NCBI GenBank assembly: GCA_028565635.1
Contig: JAOXYB010051979.1
Location: forward strand, 1 to 11,593
DNA: 11,593 bases
Source of the DNA: Phoronis ovalis
Lineage: Eukaryota > Phoronida > Phoronidae
Direction: 5' to 3'
Positions 7,061 to 11,593 of the stretch are shown in pieces. The notes under the pieces were generated by a model, which made no database searches, was not told the DNA's origin, and worked only from the letters and a program-made list of their open reading frames with translations. How positions within the stretch are numbered: position 1 is the stretch's first letter; each line of letters opens with the position of its first letter. A program made the position numbers and the translations under genes.

Positions 7061-7152
7061 GTAAAACCTACAATAGTGAAAAGGATCCAATCGCTTCCGG
7101 TGCAACATTCGGCAGGAAGAGGGTTAAGCAAAGTACACCCATATTTAAGTAA

Positions 7153-7627
7153 AAACTATCAACACAGCCAAGTCCAAAGGAAAAAGGAGAAAAAGGCACA
7201 GTAATATAATATTATGAACAGTGCTGGAAATGGTGCAATTAGGCCACATGTCATTCTACTTGATCAATTAGGATTAATCAAGCGCGGATTGGCAACTATT
7301 ATTATTTTTGACTAAAGAAAATTATAAATGTGAACACGATGAGCATTAAAAACATTTTGTAATGACAATGGTGCTTGCCACGTGGGCAGTTTGTCTAGAA
7401 ACCCTGCGTGGTTTATTATAACGCCTTACACATTCAGTGGGTTAAGGCACGTGACATGTCGCACGAACATGTACATTTACACTCAGGGATGTACTTTTAT
7501 GAACCATAGCAAACAAACAACATTAACCAGGCACCCGTATTACGTTAATCTCATGAACATCAAACATTTTACCTCTATGTTTTTGGTAAACCAAGTATGT
7601 CAGTTTATACATATCCTGCCCGTATGC
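7153..7627. other. Non-coding stretch
   Basis: An 89-codon frame at 7382-7651 opens on GTG and runs into the 61-bp repeat below; its sequence has no recognisable motif and I do not regard it as a gene. Nothing else supportable is seen. Confidence 0.5.
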
Positions 7628-7749
7628 ACTTTAAACACGTATTCTTGTTGATTTATAATTATTGGTAAATAAATGCTAACACGAATGAACTTTAAGCGCC
7701 TACTCTTGTTCATTTATAGCTATTGGTAAATAAATGCTAACACGAAAAC
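7628..7749. repeat. Two tandem copies of a 61-bp unit
   Basis: Copies at 7628-7688 and 7689-7749 share actttaa at the start and tattggtaaataaatgctaa near the end; the middle differs at several bases. Each holds an AATAAA. A related word, atgctaacac, recurs once more near 7850, so the unit may be part of a wider dispersed repeat. Confidence 0.88.
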
Positions 7750-8595
7750 ATCGTTGGCTACCTGGCTCGATTCCAAACACGAGTTCACATACAGCTAAAT
7801 AATGTACACCTCGCTCCTCGCACATAATCTATCCCGTATTACACGTGTATGCTAACACAAAAGGGTATGTATGCTAGATATAAAACCCTATTCCATTCTT
7901 CTTGGTATTTTGAATTTTGTAATAATGTTAGTATTTAATTGCTGTAGGTATTAGTTCAGATAGATATTCACGTTAAGTATTTTATGTTTCGACGAATACT
8001 CCAAAAATGTTTTGTTTTTTTCAAAGCGGGCTAATAAAGAGCTTTCATTAGTTACAGCTTAACGGATACTAAGTAAACAAAATAGAAAGATGAACAGAAA
8101 TAAACAAACACTGTGTGGATTACAATCAGTCTCGTTCCAAATAACATATTAACAGACCAACAACATTTTAGGACGCTAATCCAACTGAGTATTCGTCTAA
8201 TTTTTCCGCAACGTATAATTAGTAGGTAGTAGAAATTAAAAAAACGCCGCTCGTGCCTTAACCAACAAACTACAAAAGTTATCTTTCAAAGGAGATTTTC
8301 CGTCATGTAATAGATTTAATTTGTAATACAACTTAGTCAACTAAAGTACTGAATCTTCTCTGTTTTATGTACCTATATATGTGGATAGAACTGTTACAAT
8401 GATACTTGTAGATTATTACAGTTCAATATATTAAGAAATATCAAAACCACCGAGTGATGCAACAAGTTTTAGTTCTAAGTCATTCAAATTTCTAGTAAAT
8501 CCGCTGTAGAAGTATTACTTGTCTGTTTTTATACTTCACAATAGATATTTATGGAGATTTTAGCTTCGAGCTAATACCTGGTGGTGTTCCAGCTA
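7750..8595. other. Non-coding stretch
   Basis: I see no coding frame, RNA gene or element here. A ggctcgattcc string near 7762 resembles a polymerase III B box but has no A box at the right distance. Confidence 0.5.
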
Positions 8596-8655
8596 GTGGT
8601 CACATTATATAAGGGAAACTAAGTATCTAGTGAAAGTACAGTGAACGTTGACCAC
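8596..8655 (+). promoter_or_regulatory. Candidate core promoter with TATA box and flanking 7-bp inverted repeat
   Basis: TATATAAG lies at 8606-8613. About 30 bases on, agtacagtga (8635-8644) could serve as the initiator. The 7-bp word gtggtca (8596-8602) recurs inverted as tgaccac (8649-8655), placed either side of the TATA box. An ATG with a plausible context follows at 8695. The combination is suggestive only. Confidence 0.35.
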
Positions 8656-8694
8656 CTCTAGAAATTCTTTTGAATTAATTAAAATATTCTAAAC

Positions 8695-8726
8695 ATGTCT
8701 GACAATGGTAGCGCTTCAACAACTGT
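8695..8726 (+). CDS. Possible first coding exon (10 codons plus a partial codon)
   Basis: From ATG at 8695, in context taaacATGt, the frame reads MSDNGSASTT and meets TAA at 8728-8730. A donor-like gt|gtaaat at 8725-8732 would splice just before that stop, making this a short 5' exon. It lies about 55-60 bases after the predicted transcription start of the TATA promoter at 8606. No downstream exon is recognisable in the remaining 2.9 kb, so the rest of the gene would have to lie beyond a long intron. It may equally be chance. Confidence 0.22.
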
Positions 8727-8730
8727 GTAA

Positions 8731-9017
8731 ATCCGCTAAGTAGAGCTTAAACAAATAATCTCAATTAGTTTTGGATCTTTAAAATTATGCTTTCTACGAT
8801 AATTAATAATTTTTGCATTTTAACCGCATTTCACGCCCAGTTCTCAAAAAGGTACGTATCATTTACACGCATTTTTGGTATCAAGCATATACCTAGAAAC
8901 GACCTACCGCCAGAAACGACATCCTTGTTTGTTGTTGAGCAAGCGGTTCCCTAAATCAAATTTGACATCCCCATATTAAAATTAATTCGAACCTGGTGAT
9001 GCCTACTTTAAATAGCA
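8731..9017. other. Non-coding stretch
   Basis: AT-rich sequence with no visible gene. It would be intronic if the small exon just upstream is real. Confidence 0.5.
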
Positions 9018-9203
9018 CACTTCAAAATTAATAATAATCAGGATATCGTCACCTGTCCAGCATCAAACAACACTCCTAAATTAATTAGCTCACCATGTTT
9101 AAACATGACCCACTTCAAAATTAATAATAATCAGGCTATATACACCTGTCCAGCATTAAACAACACTCCTAAATTAATTAAGATACCTTGTTTAAACATG
9201 ACA
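9018..9203. repeat. Two tandem copies of a 93-bp unit
   Basis: Copies at 9018-9110 and 9111-9203 share cacttcaaaattaataataa at the start, cacctgtccagcat in the middle, caacactcctaaattaatta after it and tgtttaaacatgac at the end. Differences are scattered over two short patches. No coding frame runs through it. Confidence 0.92.
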
Positions 9204-10155
9204 CTGGATCCATAGTTAATTATAAACTAGGACAATTAGGCTACGTGTTCCTAATTTTATCATGCCGCATCGCTTCATAAATTGTTTGTTAGTCACCGAT
9301 AAAGCAAAGAACATGGAACAAAGATAAAACAGGGACAAATAACATTCAATAAATGGTAAGTGGAATTTGTTCATCGATAGTGCAGATAAGGACAGTCATT
9401 AAATATAAAGAAAATGTTCAGCTATGTCATACTAGCTCGTGATGGCATTTATCCAATACTGAAGTAATTTACTAAGATAATTGTTTAATCATCGGCAAAT
9501 AGTTTTGAGTTGATGTAAATAGCACCTGTTTTTAGCGGAACACATGAACGTTGGATAGGCAATGTTAATAATAAACCGGATAACAATTTCAATATAACAT
9601 TAATTTAAGGTAGCACACAACAGTAGGAAGTCCCATCCAACGCAATGTTAAATGGACGATTTCAAATATATTTATTAAATAAACGCAGATAATTAGCGAC
9701 AATTTCTCTCTCGGCCCACTTGCATCACACATATATCTTAGGAAATCCGATCCATTTACCCCCCAACATCCGTACAGATTTCGAGATATTTGCCAAAAAT
9801 TGAACCCCCTTGGAGATTTCTCCGATCAGAACCTGGAGCTACTTGAACTTGACCTCTCGTACGCGAACTGATACGAGGCCATGTGATGCGCCCACATATT
9901 TTCGTTAATTTCACAAGCAACAGCTATCATTCTTGTTCGAAAACACCCTATATATTTTAACTATAATTCAATGGATTTATGTCCAGCGAAACACACTTCT
10001 ACACCCCCTAATTATTTTTTAAAGGAACTATCCGAGGCCAGCACAGCTCAAGCTTACTGAGTAATGCTACCATAACATGACAGCCATTTAGGATTCAAGA
10101 TGGCCTCCACATACGCACTACACATTTTCATCTTGTTAACCAAGCAAACATTTGT
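9204..10155. other. Non-coding stretch, probably old dispersed repeats
   Basis: No open frame of coding quality is seen on either strand. Phrases such as agatttcgagatatttgcca (9777-9796) and caagatggcctccac (10098-10112) have the style of dispersed repeats seen in many marine invertebrates. The word gccat...atggc forms a small inverted repeat at 10082-10106. Confidence 0.45.
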
Positions 10156-10157
10156 AT

Positions 10158-10311
10158 CCAAATTTCGTTGAAATTAGCCTAGTGTTTTCCGAAGTTTCAA
10201 GGATTATTTTGAATCCCAAAAAAAACCCAGCTTTTTCACTTTAAATTGTCAAGCATTTTGATTCAAGTTTCGTTGAAGTCGATCTAGTAGTTTTCGAGTT
10301 ATCAAAGAATT
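10158..10311. repeat. Two diverged copies of a dispersed-repeat phrase, offset 105 bp
   Basis: tttcgttgaaattagcctag (10163-10182) and tttcgttgaagtcgatctag (10268-10287) start two similar lines, each continuing with a gtttt-cga-gtt-tcaa pattern and an ending rich in A. Phrases of this kind (a variant of tttcgttgaaatcg then tagttttcgagttatc) are widespread in invertebrate genomes. They look like remnants of an old repeat family of unknown origin. The two copies here are about 70 percent alike by eye. Confidence 0.6.
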
Positions 10312-10500
10312 AGTTTTTGACATTTAAGTTTAAAAGTGACCGCCAACCTTCGTAATAAAAAAATACAGTTGAAAATGTCCACAAAATGTCGTTTAATTCC
10401 GACAAGCATATTCTGAGAAAAGCTTCAGACAAAATTTAGTAATAAAAAATAATAAAAAAAGAACCGATGCATTAACAACTCTTTTTTCAGTTCACGCATG

Positions 10501-10560
10501 CGCTATATTTGTTGGTACTTGTTTAGCACGCGCTATATTAACTTGGTACTGCTTTGATTG
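10501..10560. repeat. Two imperfect 30-bp tandem units
   Basis: cgctatatt begins both units (10501 and 10531), followed by ttggtact and a T-rich tail, with one single-base offset between them. A weaker third trace (gtgctattattg) follows at 10560. Confidence 0.65.
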
Positions 10561-10962
10561 TGCTATTATTGCCCAAAGATGGAACATCCAAAACCAGACC
10601 TACATGAAATAATATACATGTAAGCTGACAAGAAATTAATGGCAATGAGCGTTACCACTAATGATTTTATTTTGCGAATTGCTACAAATTCGAATTGCTG
10701 GTACCCACATTTGTGACTGGGTTTTAAAAATGCCCCTAAATACGTTTTTCCATTTTTAAATTTTAATCCCTCTTACTGACTAAAAGAAATTTTAAATACC
10801 TTTTTATCAGGGCTGTATTGGAATTAAATACTCCATAAATTAATCACCCTAAACACGTACAGATATTCAAAAAAAGGTACCATTTTTGTATATTTGATCG
10901 AAAAATTTACCTAAACTGCGTTACAGAGGTTAACGTGCTGTGCTTTAAAAATAACTCACACT

Positions 10963-11059
10963 ATACATCTACACACATGCGTACCATTCTATACATCTAC
11001 ACGCATGCGTACCATTCTATACAACGACACGTTTTGTTCATAAACATGCGTACCATTCA
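10963..11059. repeat. 28-bp tandem repeat, two full copies and a broken third
   Basis: Units at 10963-10990 and 10991-11018 differ at one base and contain catgcgtaccattct. A third unit begins at 11019 but has an insertion of about 12 bases before its own catgcgtaccattc (ending 11059). The shared word gtaccatt recurs once more near 11088. Confidence 0.9.
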
Positions 11060-11593
11060 TTGATTTGAGTCGAACCCCGTACCATTGATTTTCCTATACT
11101 CCTTAGCAGTAGCGTATTGTTTCTATGTAAATAGTGTTCTGTTCAGTCACAAATATAGATAATCATGTCTCATGCCTACTTCCGAATGCTCTGCAGTCGT
11201 AACCAATCCACTTTCGTGTGACCTCTAACAATATACCCCTAGTTGGAATTAGTGAGAAACATAAGAAAACTGGGTAGGCCGGTAGCTTGGATATAATCCT
11301 TTTAATTTTTGAGAATAATGACATTTTCAAATTGTGATTTCTCTCACTTTGTGTGAAATTATAACCATTTCAAAAGAAATATACCCATGTCTTCCCAGGG
11401 ATAAAGAGAAAAATGAAAGTAAAACAAATATTGATTTTAAAATAATTTCACTGCATTAAATTCGAGTAATTAGTGTTTAATGCCAGGTTGTCATCAGCCA
11501 CGGGTATAACGCAAGCACAACTACTGCAGTATTGTATGTTGGTTATGTGGTTCGGTTTTACATTAATTCTACTTTTTATTTAAATTATTTTTT
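11060..11593. other. Non-coding stretch to the window end
   Basis: No coding frame, RNA gene or clear repeat is seen. The sequence is AT-rich with short T and A runs. Confidence 0.5.

Noticed and set aside
7382-7651. 89-codon frame
   Set aside because: It opens on GTG, has no motif and ends inside a tandem repeat.
7755-7780. tRNA-derived SINE head (ggctcgattcc resembles a B box)
   Set aside because: No A box lies 30-60 bases upstream, and no A-rich tail or target duplication is seen.
9548-9645. Inverted repeat gttggat / atccaac as a MITE
   Set aside because: The arms are only 7 bp and no matching target duplication flanks them.

Overview
The window looks like nuclear DNA of an invertebrate animal, most likely a lophotrochozoan such as a bivalve mollusc. 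It is AT-rich and gene-poor. Genes carry introns (a good splice acceptor abuts the one clean CDS), there are no bacterial-style operons or ribosome binding sites, and the recognisable mobile-element proteins are families common in such genomes: a DIRS-type tyrosine recombinase, a DUF1759 Gag and a Pao/BEL DUF5641 tail. The species assignment is inference only.

Layout. 1-137: end of a 34-bp tandem repeat. 138-805: possible promoter (TATA at 391-398) and intron ending at 805. 806-1567 (+): the only intact, clearly host-like reading frame, a four-transmembrane protein resembling MS4A/CD20, with a tail built from a short repeat. 1568-2540: 3' UTR with two poly(A) signals, then non-coding DNA with a striking pair of adjacent 12-bp palindromes (2234-2258). 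2588-3729 (-): frameshifted Gag-like gene with a coiled coil, three 16-residue repeats and a DUF1759 domain. 3774-4098: near-perfect 81-bp inverted repeat. 3875-4919: perfect 521-bp tandem duplication that includes one inverted-repeat arm and the recombinase C-terminal stub. 4847-6029 (-): DIRS-type tyrosine recombinase, complete in catalytic residues but split by one frameshift near 5281-5293. 6691-6951 (+): decayed C-terminus of a Pao/BEL Pol in the opposite orientation. 7153-11593: no recognisable protein-coding gene apart from a possible TATA box and tiny first exon at 8606-8726, plus several short tandem or dispersed repeats.

How the parts relate. The most interesting point is 2.6-6.05 kb. 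On the minus strand the order is recombinase, then a terminal-repeat arm, a 163-bp spacer, the same arm inverted, then gag. This is what is expected where the right end of one inverted-repeat-ended, recombinase-bearing element meets the left end of another (a head-to-tail or circle junction). It raises the possibility that a DUF1759 Gag, normally typical of Pao/BEL elements, sits in a tyrosine-recombinase element. The alternative is chance nesting of unrelated insertions. All element genes here are damaged, so nothing in the window appears able to move on its own.
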